Notes under the pieces: model-generated | Told to the model about the DNA's origin: nothing | The model's database searches: none | Seen by the model: only the letters and a program-made list of their open reading frames with translations | Position numbers and translations under genes: made by a program | DNA from: Paenibacillus cremeus | GTDB taxonomy: Bacteria; Bacillota; Bacilli; Paenibacillales; NBRC-103111 | Direction: 5' to 3' | Length of the DNA stretch: 64,000 bases | NCBI RefSeq assembly: GCF_007786445.1 | Contig: NZ_VNJI01000035.1 | Coordinates: 1-64,000, forward strand | In this document: piece by piece, positions 25,531 through 34,991 of the stretch | Numbering within the stretch: the stretch's first letter is position 1 | Layout of the letters: every line of letters starts with the position of its first letter

Positions 25531-28185
25531 CTATTTGACAGAAATCGTATAATACGGCTGATTCGATACTTGCTCGTTAAGGCCGGGCACATTCCAGGCA
25601 TCCCCTTCATTATCCCGAAGCTCGAAGAAATAGCACAGATCAAATGGTGAATCGGTATAGTCTCCGGGAACGTTGGCGGAGAACACATAGTTATCCTCCG
25701 TCATTTCTACAATGACGTAACGCTTGCTTTGGTCGGCATGGCGATAGTGCAGGCGAACGGTTAAGCCTTGGAGAGTGTCCGGTACGGAAATACGCAGATC
25801 CAGCGCCTGGCCTTTTACCATGCGCGCAGGCGTGTCATGACTGAAAGCCAATTGGCGATTCGCCGAATTCGTTTGCAGGAATTTGGACGCAGCGTCCCTC
25901 TTTTCCGTAAGTACTGGCCTCACATTAGCTTCTTTACGCGCCTCGCGTGCTACCTGTTGAAGTAATCGGAAATCTTCCTCGATCGCCGGCAGACGGTCGG
26001 CCCAATGACCTCGGATGACACGAGTGAAGCCGAACGCGATATCCTCTTTATACACGTCCTTCGACACCTCGACAACATGCCTCCATTGACCGATTGCAGA
26101 GCGGTACAGCTCAACAGCCTGATCCAGCAGAGACGTGTCGCTCGTCCGCTCGTAGAGTGCATAGGCTAGGCCTGCGCGAAGCTTGTCAGCGTAGAAGCGA
26201 CCCATGTCAATAAGCATCGTCACATCGATCGAGAATTGGCGGAAAGCTGTCGTTTCCTTATCGTCTACTGCTTCGATCGCCTCGTTCAAATACCGCTCCG
26301 CATTACCGGCGAACTGCTCAAGACGCTCAGCGACCTCGATTGGTGAATATTTGCCTTGGCGAAAGCCTTGCACTATATCGTCGGCAAAGTCGTCGATACG
26401 GTAAAATAATGCGGTATCCAGCGGACTCACCGCCCCAAATGTCCCCGGCTCCGGCGTATCGAAGTCAAACGGCGTCGGTGCGGCTTTCACAATCGGCATG
26501 TTGGTGGACATTTCTGCCCAGTATACCGCATTGGCTGCGGATGGAAGATGTGCGGCAGTGAAGTACGGCAAAATCCGGCTTGCGTGGGCAAGAGCCTGTT
26601 CATATGCTGAGGCAGCATTGCCAAACTCTGTCCGCAAATAACGCTGCCAGGAGGCAGATTCGGCATCTGGGTTATACAGCAGCCGGCCCCATAGACGGTA
26701 CGCATATCTATGCTTGAACCAATCGCGGTTCGGCAGCTGCAGCGACTCATCCAGGTATGGCTCGCGCCCTCCGACGGAGCCGGAGCTCTTGCGGCCCTTG
26801 AACGTCATCGGCTCGCACCAATCCACGCCCTGTGTATTGCTAAAGTGGGAGTAACGGCCGTAGCCAGCGGCGATCGCAGGATCGCCCCACAGTAGCAGTT
26901 TTTGCGTTCCCGGCCAAATGCGGAAAATTATGCCGATTTCACGATCATCCTGCAAATAATCGGCATAGCCGTAACGCGTAAATCTGCGGGAATGCGCAGT
27001 AATCGACTGCATTGACATCGTTTTGTTCTGCGTTGGCGCATACTCTTGCTCGCGGATTGCCGCCTGGTGGTAGGGAGGACCCATATGCTCAGCCCAATAT
27101 TTGGGGGATATATATATAGGCTGGCCGGTAGCTAACGCAGCCTTCATCAGCTCGTCATTAAGGCCTTTGGCATGCATATCAATTTCGACAGTACGGCCGA
27201 TATTTGAGGTACCTCCCAAAACAACACTCCAAAACTTGTGATTCGGCTCAGGGATCCCGCCCTCATAATGCATGCGGAAGGTAAGTCCGTCGATGAGCGG
27301 AAATTCCTTCAACAAGAACGCAACCGCATCACGGCAGTATGCAGTATGATTGCTGGCATCGATTCCTTCGATATTGTAGTTCATATTCGGGCTTTCGGTA
27401 TATGCATAAGCATGGTTCCATAGTCCCAGCTGGAAGTGAAGCCCTCTGCGCTTGGATTCTGCAGCAATATATTGAAGCATGTCGTAGTTCCGCTGTCTCT
27501 CCTCTTCAGGGAGCTCAGTAACTTTCACTTCATAGCCCGGCACATGGAACAGGAACGGATAGCTAAAGCAGAAATAGTTGTCGCGCACGTTCAAATCGTG
27601 GCCGTAATCATATCCCATACCAAGCGCTAGCGAAAATCGGTTGAACCGCTGGGAGATGAGCTCAGTCAAATATTCATCCCAGAACCCTTTGTCGTAATAC
27701 CAATCCTTGTCCTCTGGCTCACAGGAGAAGGTACGTGTCACGCTACGGATTTGATTGGCCGGCTGGTCGGCGAACGAGGTCGTAGCGAGCAGCTCGGCGA
27801 TAATGTCGGAGCCGTGCTGCACACGGTCGGCCAGCTCCAGCACAGCGTAGACCATACCGCGCTCGTCAGAAGCCGTTAGCACCAGACGGTTGCCTGCTGC
27901 TGCGATAACAAACGATTCGGCGGCTTCAGGCACGCTAAGCCCTGCGGCGTTCAGCGCAGAAGAGGCAAGCATTGAGCTTGCTGCGCAGATCACGATTTGA
28001 ACGGCTGCACCGCAGGGCTCGACGGGCCGCTCCAATTGGGCTGCGGAAATACCGTGCTTCTGCAGCGTCTCTACCAACCTTTGCTGCGCCCAAAGGACAG
28101 CCTGGGAGGAGGCAAATGCGTCGTGTGGGTCAAGCGCCAAAATAACCTGCGGCGTTACAGATGAATGAGAAGCTTCAGTTGACAA
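25531..28185 (-). CDS. Large GH67/GH20-like glycosidase-like protein, family not assigned
   Basis: 884 residues. The N-terminal alpha/beta domain (about 10-140, with ERGMVYAVLELADRV) resembles the GH20b/GH67 N-domain. A TIM-barrel-like region (about 150-490) carries WDEYLTELISQRFNRFSLAL, LWNHAYAY and a conserved glutamate in TFRMHYEGG. A helical domain follows (about 520-740, LWGRLLYNP), then a beta-rich C-terminal domain that its paralogue at 43424-45610 lacks. There is no signal peptide, so it acts in the cytoplasm. TTG 28185 is chosen because AAAGGAGAG is six bases upstream; the ATG at 28215 lies before that site. It is last in the operon. The catalytic residues and substrate are inference; it may cleave an oxidised or uronic glycoside. 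Confidence 0.7.
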   Translation of the reverse strand: MSTEASHSSVTPQVILALDPHDAFASSQAVLWAQQRLVETLQKHGISAAQLERPVEPCGAAVQIVICAASSMLASSALNAAGLSVPEAAESFVIAAAGNRLVLTASDERGMVYAVLELADRVQHGSDIIAELLATTSFADQPANQIRSVTRTFSCEPEDKDWYYDKGFWDEYLTELISQRFNRFSLALGMGYDYGHDLNVRDNYFCFSYPFLFHVPGYEVKVTELPEEERQRNYDMLQYIAAESKRRGLHFQLGLWNHAYAYTESPNMNYNIEGIDASNHTAYCRDAVAFLLKEFPLIDGLTFRMHYEGGIPEPNHKFWSVVLGGTSNIGRTVEIDMHAKGLNDELMKAALATGQPIYISPKYWAEHMGPPYHQAAIREQEYAPTQNKTMSMQSITAHSRRFTRYGYADYLQDDREIGIIFRIWPGTQKLLLWGDPAIAAGYGRYSHFSNTQGVDWCEPMTFKGRKSSGSVGGREPYLDESLQLPNRDWFKHRYAYRLWGRLLYNPDAESASWQRYLRTEFGNAASAYEQALAHASRILPYFTAAHLPSAANAVYWAEMSTNMPIVKAAPTPFDFDTPEPGTFGAVSPLDTALFYRIDDFADDIVQGFRQGKYSPIEVAERLEQFAGNAERYLNEAIEAVDDKETTAFRQFSIDVTMLIDMGRFYADKLRAGLAYALYERTSDTSLLDQAVELYRSAIGQWRHVVEVSKDVYKEDIAFGFTRVIRGHWADRLPAIEEDFRLLQQVAREARKEANVRPVLTEKRDAASKFLQTNSANRQLAFSHDTPARMVKGQALDLRISVPDTLQGLTVRLHYRHADQSKRYVIVEMTEDNYVFSANVPGDYTDSPFDLCYFFELRDNEGDAWNVPGLNEQVSNQPYYTISVK

Positions 28186-28268
28186 GTGAATCTCTCCTTT
28201 AGCATGAATTGACATGTAGACTTGAAGGCATGGATTAGCCCGTAAATGGCGTGTCCCGTTTGGGAAGA

Positions 28269-28293
28269 AAGGGCAGAGATGGTCTCTGCCCTT
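28269..28293 (-). terminator. Perfect stem-loop between dehydrogenase and glycosidase-like genes
   Basis: AAGGGCAGAGA (28269-28279) pairs perfectly with TCTCTGCCCTT (28283-28293) around three bases. On the minus strand it is followed by TTCTTCC, a weak T-tract. It could partially terminate transcription before the last gene of the operon. Confidence 0.65.
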
Positions 28294-28323
28294 TACTCAG
28301 GTGCGGCATGACTTATCTTGGCA

Positions 28324-29310
28324 CTAGCTGGAGAGTGATTGGATGCTCTCAAGCAGCTCAATTGTGTGGATACTATCCTGCATATTAGGCTCGGGGGCGA
28401 GCCGCTGCAATATACGGTCGATAAAATGGTGCAGCTGCGCTTCAAACCCGTAGTAGGTGTAGTTTGTTAAATTTCCGTGATTCGGATTCCATACCAGCGT
28501 ATCTCCGCCTTCCGTCAACGGTGCCACCTCAAATCCGTCACGCTTAGGAGCTGGCCGGTTGTACTCCAGGCCCCGGATATTATCAATAATTACGTTTCTG
28601 CCTACCCCGGTAATCTCCACTCTTTCCATCGGGTATTCGATCTTTTGCAGAGAGCCGGATTGAATAACGCCGATCGCACCGGAAGCGGCAACGAAGGAAA
28701 TATTGAAGCCGAGCAGCTGATCACTGAGTTTAATTTTTTCCACATGAAGCGACTTGATTTCACCTAATAAATAACGGGCTAAATCAATATGATGGCTGAC
28801 ATGGTTAAACAGAAAGGATTGCTCCGAAGCGCACTCGGCCCCTTGGAATTTGGACATAAACATCGTAATCGGGCCAAATTCATCTCTGCGGATAATTTCT
28901 CTGGCCATCACATACGACGTGGTGAATCTTTTGTTGAAGCGGGTCATGACATATTTGCCAGTAAGGCGCTGCAACTCCAGCAAGTCATGGGCCTGCTCGA
29001 CGGATAAGCAGGGGGGACGTTCCATGAATACGTGAACGCCCGACAGCAGGCAGTCTCTTGCGATCGAATAGTGGGTGTGGGTATCGGAAGGGAAACAAAT
29101 GACCGCATCTACTTTTTCAAGTTGCAGCAACTTCTTATAGTCGTGGTAGATTTGGGGGACATAGTATCGGTCAGTAAACTTTTGCAGCTCATTCTCATCG
29201 GTATGGCTGACGGCGGTAAGTCTGGCCGGTATATTTTTCATACAGTCATAAATAAATTGGTACATCAGGCTTCCGCAGCCGATCATCGCGATATTCAGTG
29301 ATCTGTCCAT
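28324..29310 (-). CDS. Gfo/Idh/MocA-family dehydrogenase
   Basis: A 328-residue protein with an N-terminal Rossmann fold (IAMIGCGSLM, residues 7-16) and the C-terminal alpha/beta substrate domain (about 125-328). The usual EKP catalytic-lysine motif is replaced by E97-R98-P99 (MERPP), while the HHIDLARYLLGE helix that contacts the substrate is present. The family oxidises or reduces sugar hydroxyls with NAD(P), some at C3 to give 3-keto sugars. ATG 29310 is used (GGGAGTG six bases upstream); an upstream in-frame codon at 29352 would overlap the lactonase. The missing lysine may mean a different mechanism or a non-redox role. Confidence 0.83.
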   Translation of the reverse strand: MDRSLNIAMIGCGSLMYQFIYDCMKNIPARLTAVSHTDENELQKFTDRYYVPQIYHDYKKLLQLEKVDAVICFPSDTHTHYSIARDCLLSGVHVFMERPPCLSVEQAHDLLELQRLTGKYVMTRFNKRFTTSYVMAREIIRRDEFGPITMFMSKFQGAECASEQSFLFNHVSHHIDLARYLLGEIKSLHVEKIKLSDQLLGFNISFVAASGAIGVIQSGSLQKIEYPMERVEITGVGRNVIIDNIRGLEYNRPAPKRDGFEVAPLTEGGDTLVWNPNHGNLTNYTYYGFEAQLHHFIDRILQRLAPEPNMQDSIHTIELLESIQSLSS

Positions 29311-29335
29311 CAGCTTCACTCCCAAATCGGTGGTT

Positions 29336-30424
29336 CTAATTTGAAATCGCAACCATCTTCACGCAGACAGGCACCGGAATATGGATTTGATGCCCGGTTG
29401 GATGCAGCAAGCCGGTTTCACGATCGATGTTAAAAACGACCACATTATCTGTATCCTGGTGCGCAACGAGCAAGTACTGCCCGGTTGGATCAATGGTGAA
29501 GCTTCGCGGGGCTTTCCCAAGCGTCGGCTCATGACCGATGCATTTCAGCGTGCCGGATTCTTGATCGACAGCATAGATGACTATGCTGTTGTGCCCGCGG
29601 TTTGAGCCGTAAACAAACCGGCCGGAAGGATCAACCTGTACATCGGCGCAGTGGCTGCGGTCTGTAAAGCCGGTGGGAAGTGTAGTGTGTGTTTCCTTAA
29701 GCGTGATTGTCCCGTCCGCAGCGTTATAATCATAGCTCATTAACGTATTGCTTAGCTCATTGATGACGTAGCCCCATTTTCCACTCGGGTGGAAGGCGAA
29801 GTGACGGGGACCCGAGCCAGGTACGACGGCTATCGTTGGCACCTTGGAGGGGATCAACTCTCCGTTCGAAGGCTCGAGCCTGTAGCATTTTAATTGATCC
29901 GCTCCGTATTCAGCGGCAACCGCGAATCGGCCTGCTGGATCCAGCGTGACGGAATGCACGCGGGGTCCCGTCTGACGAACCGGGTGAATGCTAAAGCCGT
30001 GATGCTGTATGAAGGAGGTCATTTCGCCCAACGCTCCATCACCGCCGATCGGCAGCACGCACACGCTCCCGTTTCCGAAATTGCCAGCCAGCACGTACCG
30101 GCTTAGCGGGTCGACCACAAGATGAACCGGCTTGGAGCCACCAGACGGTTTTTGGTTCAAATACGTCAGCAGGCCGGTGTGGGGATTGATGGAAAACGCG
30201 CTGACCGTTCCGTCGCCTTCGATGGTATTGACGGAGTATAAATAACGGTGCTCTGGCTCGATCGCCAGGTATGTTGGGTTGAACACGTCCACAGCGACAC
30301 CGGCATACTCCAGCTCCCCAGTAGAGGGGGAGAAGCGGTAAATATAAATCCCCTCGCTTCTCCCTTCGTCAGTATATGTACCAATATAAGCATAAATAGT
30401 TGAATTCGGCTTCATCTGATTCAT
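29336..30424 (-). CDS. Lactonase-family seven-bladed beta-propeller protein
   Basis: A 362-residue member of the 6-phosphogluconolactonase-type propeller family (PF10282, YkgB/YbhE-like). Blade repeats are visible as YLAIEPEHRYLYSVN, HLVVDPLSRYVLAGNFG, SVTLDPAGRFAVAAEYG, HFAFHPSGKWGYVINE, DVQVDPSGRFVYGSNRG and SFTIDPTGQYLLVAHQ. There is no export signal. ATG 30424 follows GGGAG; upstream in-frame codons would run deep into the SDR gene. Within an operon that also encodes two sugar dehydrogenases, hydrolysis of an aldonolactone is the natural guess. Confidence 0.85.
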   Translation of the reverse strand: MNQMKPNSTIYAYIGTYTDEGRSEGIYIYRFSPSTGELEYAGVAVDVFNPTYLAIEPEHRYLYSVNTIEGDGTVSAFSINPHTGLLTYLNQKPSGGSKPVHLVVDPLSRYVLAGNFGNGSVCVLPIGGDGALGEMTSFIQHHGFSIHPVRQTGPRVHSVTLDPAGRFAVAAEYGADQLKCYRLEPSNGELIPSKVPTIAVVPGSGPRHFAFHPSGKWGYVINELSNTLMSYDYNAADGTITLKETHTTLPTGFTDRSHCADVQVDPSGRFVYGSNRGHNSIVIYAVDQESGTLKCIGHEPTLGKAPRSFTIDPTGQYLLVAHQDTDNVVVFNIDRETGLLHPTGHQIHIPVPVCVKMVAISN

Positions 30425-30437
30425 GGCATACTCCCGT

Positions 30438-31259
30438 CTATTCCGTTCTGAACAAGCCCAAACCCTCTTCCAAAGGCTCAGCAACGCTATCGGGAAGCTG
30501 GGCGGTTAGGCCTCCATCGACAACCAGAGCATGGCCCGTCACAAACGAAGCATCCTCAGAAGCAAGGAATAGTGCAGCCGATGCCGCTTCGCGCATTGTG
30601 CCCGGACGGCGCAAAGGGTAAACTGCCTGCTGACGACGGACTTCTTCAGGGTACTTCTTCAAAAATTCAATCTTGCCCTCCGTCACAATTCGTCCAGGAC
30701 AGATTGAGTTGACCCGAATGCCGTACTTGCCGTAATCGACCGCCATTTGACGGGTCAAATTCACAATCGCTGCTTTGGCAGAGGCATATGCGGAGTGCCG
30801 CAATCCCCCGAGCAGCCCATGAATCGACGCGGTATTAATAATCGATCCGGCTCCTGCTTTGATCATGGCCGGCAGAGCGTATTTGCAGCCTAGGAAAGCG
30901 GCCTTCACGCTGGAGTTGAACACCATGTCCCAGTCCGCTTCCTCTTGCTCTAGAACGGAGGTCGCATGACCTTTATAGGCATTGTTCATTAATATATCCA
31001 GTCTACCGTAAGTCTCAGTGGCATATTCGATCAGCTTGCGCAAATCCTCGCTTTGGAACACGTCGGCACGGAAAAAGCTTGCCGAGCCTCCGCTTGCCTT
31101 AATATGCTCGACCACTTCCTCGCCAAGCCCTTTACGACTGCCATCGTCATTGACGATAACGTGAGCGCCTTCTTCTGCGAACAGCTCAGCGCAACCTCGG
31201 CCGATCCCGGAAGTGGAACCTGTAATGATAGCAACTTTATTTTGTAATCTAGTACCCAT
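30438..31259 (-). CDS. Short-chain dehydrogenase/reductase (SDR)
   Basis: A 273-residue classical SDR. The cofactor motif is TGSTSGIG (residues 13-20), NNAYKG replaces NNAG, the catalytic serine is in NTASIHG, and the YxxxK pair is in YASAKAA. The ending is FVTGHALVVDGGLTAQL. It is probably an NAD(P)-linked alcohol or sugar dehydrogenase making a lactone or keto-sugar for the downstream enzymes. AAAGGAGG precedes the ATG. It follows the binding-protein gene by 23 bases with no intervening hairpin, so it is made together with the importer. Confidence 0.88.
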   Translation of the reverse strand: MGTRLQNKVAIITGSTSGIGRGCAELFAEEGAHVIVNDDGSRKGLGEEVVEHIKASGGSASFFRADVFQSEDLRKLIEYATETYGRLDILMNNAYKGHATSVLEQEEADWDMVFNSSVKAAFLGCKYALPAMIKAGAGSIINTASIHGLLGGLRHSAYASAKAAIVNLTRQMAVDYGKYGIRVNSICPGRIVTEGKIEFLKKYPEEVRRQQAVYPLRRPGTMREAASAALFLASEDASFVTGHALVVDGGLTAQLPDSVAEPLEEGLGLFRTE

Positions 31260-31282
31260 CGTTCAATTCCTCCTTTGGTTGG

Positions 31283-32836
31283 TTACTTCTTTGTTCTTTC
31301 CTTATAAAGCTCGTTAAGCTCTTTCAAATGTTTTTGATATATCGGGTCATCCTTGAAGCTCTTGACGAACTTATCCCAATCGTCCATGCTGTTTTTACCG
31401 ATAATGACATTCACCATCATATCGTTGATTTTTTTGTTCCATTCCGCACTTTTTTCCAGAGCGGTAGGGGTGACAAGACCGAGTCCATAATTTGGAACCG
31501 ACTGGGTCATGATCGAATCCACCAGCTTATGATTATATTCCTTTGTTTCTGGCGTCATGCCCGGAAGATCGGCCTTTACATATTTGTCGAAGTAACTGGA
31601 AACCCATTGTGCGGACGTATCGAAGGCATATCCCTTCTTCTTTCCCTCATCCGTCTGCGTAATATCGCCGTTAGGAGCTTCTTTATAGTCAAGGTCCTTG
31701 ATGCCGTATGCGACCAGGTTGTAAACCTCGCGGGTCGCCGTGTAGTTATACACGTCTAAAATTTTCTTCAGCTTGTCTTCGCTGACTTTCTTATTAATAA
31801 GGAACACGCCGAACGAACCCGGTGCTTGCTCGTAGTAGCGTTTGCCGTCTGGTGCGGCAGGGAATTCGTAAGCAACGATGACCGCTTTCGGGTTAACCTT
31901 CTTGATGTCATCAGTGTACAAGTGTCCGTCGTACACGTTGCTGAAGCCCATGCCCGCTTTGTCCTGGGTCATAAAGTCGCGGATCTGGCTTGTTTGCAGG
32001 AGTGGCAAATCCGGAACCATCACGCCCGCCTTGTTGACCTTGTTCCAGAAGGTCAATGCATCCTTCATTTTGGGGTTGAAAAAGCTTGGCTGGATTTGAC
32101 CGCTCTCATCAATGTAGTGCGTAAAGCCGTTGCCGAACATCGAGATAAAATAGTTTTGCAGTGTAGGCGAGCCTTGGCCGACAAAGCCGTAGGTATCGTT
32201 CTTTCCGTTACCGTCCGGATCCTGCTTTGTAAAGGCTTCCATGACGTTGAAAAATTCGTCCATCGTCTTAGGGGCCTTCAAGCCGAGCTTATCCAGCCAA
32301 TCCTGGCGGATCAGCAGTGATTCGTGACCATCTGTAGGCCGTACGCGCGGGATGCCCATCGTCTTGCCCTTAAAGGCGACATTCGTGTAAATTTGCTGCG
32401 GGTAGGCGGCTAGATTAGGGTAATTTTTAATATACGGAGTCAAATCCCAAAAAGCCCCCTGGTTAATCGCATTGGCGAAGGTTTGGGTGTTAATATCCCA
32501 TACCATTGTCACGTCCGGCAAATCACCTGCCGCCAGCATGACGTTCAGTTTATCCGTGTAGTTGTTGGCGGGAACGTAGGTGACGTTGATTTTGACGTTA
32601 AATTTCTCGTTGATCTGCTTCAAACTGTCCAAGTCATTGCCGGGTGCAGAGTTGTAGGTTGTCGTCAAGATATTGATTTCCGTAGGTGCGCCGGCTCCTT
32701 TACTTGTGGCATTTTCGGAAACGCTTGGAGAACCAGATGCCCCGGGGGGAGGCGATGCGCTGCTGCAGCCTGCAAGCAGCACTATACCAGCGAATGCGCC
32801 GAGTGTTGCACTTTGTATTGATTTTTTTCTTAACAT
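31283..32836 (-). CDS. Extracellular solute-binding lipoprotein (LplA-like)
   Basis: A 517-residue family-1 binding lipoprotein (LAGC, C24; then a PPPGASGSPSVS linker). Typical LplA-group motifs are LAAGDLPDVTMVWD, GAFWDLTPYIKNYPNL, MGIPRVRP and DPDGNGKNDTYGF. It is third in the operon after the two permeases and before the SDR, so the cargo is likely the substrate of the downstream redox enzymes and glycosidase-like protein. The large size suggests an oligosaccharide or a glycoside with a bulky aglycone. Confidence 0.88.
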   Translation of the reverse strand: MLRKKSIQSATLGAFAGIVLLAGCSSASPPPGASGSPSVSENATSKGAGAPTEINILTTTYNSAPGNDLDSLKQINEKFNVKINVTYVPANNYTDKLNVMLAAGDLPDVTMVWDINTQTFANAINQGAFWDLTPYIKNYPNLAAYPQQIYTNVAFKGKTMGIPRVRPTDGHESLLIRQDWLDKLGLKAPKTMDEFFNVMEAFTKQDPDGNGKNDTYGFVGQGSPTLQNYFISMFGNGFTHYIDESGQIQPSFFNPKMKDALTFWNKVNKAGVMVPDLPLLQTSQIRDFMTQDKAGMGFSNVYDGHLYTDDIKKVNPKAVIVAYEFPAAPDGKRYYEQAPGSFGVFLINKKVSEDKLKKILDVYNYTATREVYNLVAYGIKDLDYKEAPNGDITQTDEGKKKGYAFDTSAQWVSSYFDKYVKADLPGMTPETKEYNHKLVDSIMTQSVPNYGLGLVTPTALEKSAEWNKKINDMMVNVIIGKNSMDDWDKFVKSFKDDPIYQKHLKELNELYKERTKK

Positions 32837-32888
32837 TGGTTAAACCTCCTCTTAATGAATGTATTGATTATATCGAAGGGTCCATGCT

Positions 32889-33773
32889 CTAGCCCTTCAC
32901 CGAGCCGACCATCATCCCTTTGACAAAATAACGCTGCAAAAACGGATACACGATAATAATCGGAAGCGATGCGACGACGACGGCAGACATCTTGATAGTC
33001 TCTTTAGGCAGCATTTGGTCGCTTTGCAGCATTTGTGCCACGGCCGGATCTCCTACCTGGGTAGATGCCTGAATCAGAAGCACCTGCAGCACGACCTGCA
33101 TAGGTCGGAGCACATCCTTGTTTATGTACAGCACGGCACTGAAGTAGGTGTTCCAGTACGCGACTGCAAAAAATAAGCTGAAGGCGGCGATGGCCGAAAG
33201 TGACACGGGAAGCATCACCCGGAAAAAGACGCCAATATCGGTGCAACCGTCAATTTTGGCCGATTCCTCGAGCTCATCGGGGATTTCCTGATAGAAGCTT
33301 TTCATTAAAATAACGTACCACGCGCTCGTAAGCACAGGTAAAATGAGCGCCCACACCGTATTGATCAGCCCCATTTGCTTGATGAGCAGGTAGTTGGGGA
33401 TCATTCCCGGGTTAAACAGCATCGTAAACAAGATAGCCATCAAAACTTGCCTTTTAAGCCGGAATTTTTTGCGGGACAGAGCATACGATAATCCACTTGT
33501 AATCAGCAGGCTGCAGGCGGTCCCGATAATGGCCAGAAATGCGCTGATGCTGAGCGAATTGAGAAACGTAGGCGTCGATAAAATAAACTGATAGGAGGCG
33601 AGGCTCCATTTATACGGAAACAGGACGAACGGCCTGGTAGCGTACTCAGTGGGGTCGGTAAACGAAACAATGATAACGTAAAGAAAGGGAAGCAAGGTCG
33701 ATAGCGAGACAAAGGCAAGGAACAAGTAGTTGAACGTATCAAATACCCGCGAGCCTAACGTGGATTTGATCAA
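32889..33773 (-). CDS. ABC sugar importer permease, LplC-like
   Basis: A 294-residue permease with six spans. The EAA loop is ESAKIDGCTDIGVFFRVMLP, and the tail FLQRYFVKGMMVGSVKG is diagnostic of the LplC group. Its ATG overlaps the end of the LplB-like gene by four bases, so the two are translationally coupled. It belongs to the oxidative glycoside operon. Confidence 0.9.
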   Translation of the reverse strand: MIKSTLGSRVFDTFNYLFLAFVSLSTLLPFLYVIIVSFTDPTEYATRPFVLFPYKWSLASYQFILSTPTFLNSLSISAFLAIIGTACSLLITSGLSYALSRKKFRLKRQVLMAILFTMLFNPGMIPNYLLIKQMGLINTVWALILPVLTSAWYVILMKSFYQEIPDELEESAKIDGCTDIGVFFRVMLPVSLSAIAAFSLFFAVAYWNTYFSAVLYINKDVLRPMQVVLQVLLIQASTQVGDPAVAQMLQSDQMLPKETIKMSAVVVASLPIIIVYPFLQRYFVKGMMVGSVKG

Positions 33774-34780
33774 TAGACTCCCTCCTCTCCGAATTTTTTA
33801 GCCAGCCGGTTGGCTCCGACGACGAGGATCAGGCCGACGATGGATTTGAAAATACCGACAGCTGTGGCAAAGCTGAACCGCCCACTTTGAATGCCGACCC
33901 GATAAACGTAGGTATCGAAGACGTCGGCTACCTCGGTTACAGCCGAACTGGACATTAAGTAAATATGCTCGAAGCCGGTATCCAGCACTTGCCCGAGCCG
34001 TAAAATGAGCAGAATAACGATGGTCGTCTTGATTCCGGGTAAGGTGACGTGTATGGTCTGCCTCCAGCGATTTGCTCCATCCATTCTGGCCGCCTCGTAC
34101 AATTCCGGGTTAATACCCGCCAATGCCGCAAGGAATACGATCGTGCCCCAGCCGGATTCCTTCCAGATCGTTTGCAGAGTTAGCATGCCCCAAAAATAGT
34201 CGGCGTTGGTGAGAAACGGAATCGCCTTGCCTCCGGCATCCACGATCAGCTTGTTGATAATGCCGCTCCCACTGATAGTCAAGAAGCAGATGCCGACAAT
34301 GACGACCCACGACAGGAAATGGGGTAGATAAATCGCCGTTTGAACCCATTTCTTATATGCCGTACTGCGCACCTCGTTTAGCAGAAGCGCTAATATAATC
34401 GGCATCGGGAAAAAGAAGATGATGTTTAGAAAGCTGATGGCCAGCGTGTTGCGCAGAAGCATCCAAAAGTCGGGATTGGAGAAAAAGCTTTCAAAATGCT
34501 TGAGCCCGACCCACTGGCTTTTCAGTAGACCTACGTAGGGGGAATACTCGGTGAATGCGAGCGATAACCCCCATAGAGGAACATATTTGAATAAAATGAA
34601 GAACAAGAGTCCCGGTAGTGCTAAGACATATAAATATTTCTCGTTCTGGTATGTCCGTTTCCAACTCTTCATCCACAGCAGCAGACGTGGGGGAGGGGCG
34701 GTTTTCTTAGACAGCCCGGCTACATCGCTTGGGGGTAAAGCGACTCTTTGGCGGTTCGGCAATGTGCTCATCCTTTCCAT
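33770..34780 (-). CDS. ABC sugar importer permease, LplB-like
   Basis: A 336-residue permease with a 45-residue basic, proline-rich N-terminal extension before the first span (YLYVLALPGLLFFILFKYV). The EAA loop is EAARMDGANRWRQTIHVTLPG. It is the first gene of the operon, with the promoter expected in 34781-34931. Start codons at 34780, 34771 and TTG 34765 are all possible; GGAAAGG sits between the first two and favours TTG by spacing, so the exact start is open. Confidence 0.87.
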   Translation of the reverse strand: MERMSTLPNRQRVALPPSDVAGLSKKTAPPPRLLLWMKSWKRTYQNEKYLYVLALPGLLFFILFKYVPLWGLSLAFTEYSPYVGLLKSQWVGLKHFESFFSNPDFWMLLRNTLAISFLNIIFFFPMPIILALLLNEVRSTAYKKWVQTAIYLPHFLSWVVIVGICFLTISGSGIINKLIVDAGGKAIPFLTNADYFWGMLTLQTIWKESGWGTIVFLAALAGINPELYEAARMDGANRWRQTIHVTLPGIKTTIVILLILRLGQVLDTGFEHIYLMSSSAVTEVADVFDTYVYRVGIQSGRFSFATAVGIFKSIVGLILVVGANRLAKKFGEEGVY

Positions 34781-34938
34781 GCAGGAGATGATTGAAAGTA
34801 CTTGCTGCTATTTCCCAGCTGACAAATTGTATTGTATGCGAGTCTTTCATGCAGGACAATGAGCCGATTGTGAATGCTCATATTGTGCCGGATGATCCCT
34901 AAGCACAGATTGAGCATTGCCGGCAGATATTAAAAAAA

Positions 34939-34975
34939 CCTTGATATGGCAGGATTTACGCCTGCAATATCAAGG
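34939..34975 (-). terminator. Terminator of the minus-strand membrane AraC gene
   Basis: CCTTGATAT (34939-34947) pairs with ATATCAAGG (34967-34975), and GCAGG with CCTGC inside it. A run of seven T follows on the minus strand (34932-34938). It insulates the regulator from the importer operon. Confidence 0.85.
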
Positions 34976-34991
34976 GCTGTCAGTTGATGGG

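Noticed and set aside
25386..25688. 100-codon minus-strand frame at the end of the glycosidase-like gene
   Set aside because: Most of it overlaps the end of the larger gene in another frame; the unique part has no motif and no ribosome site.
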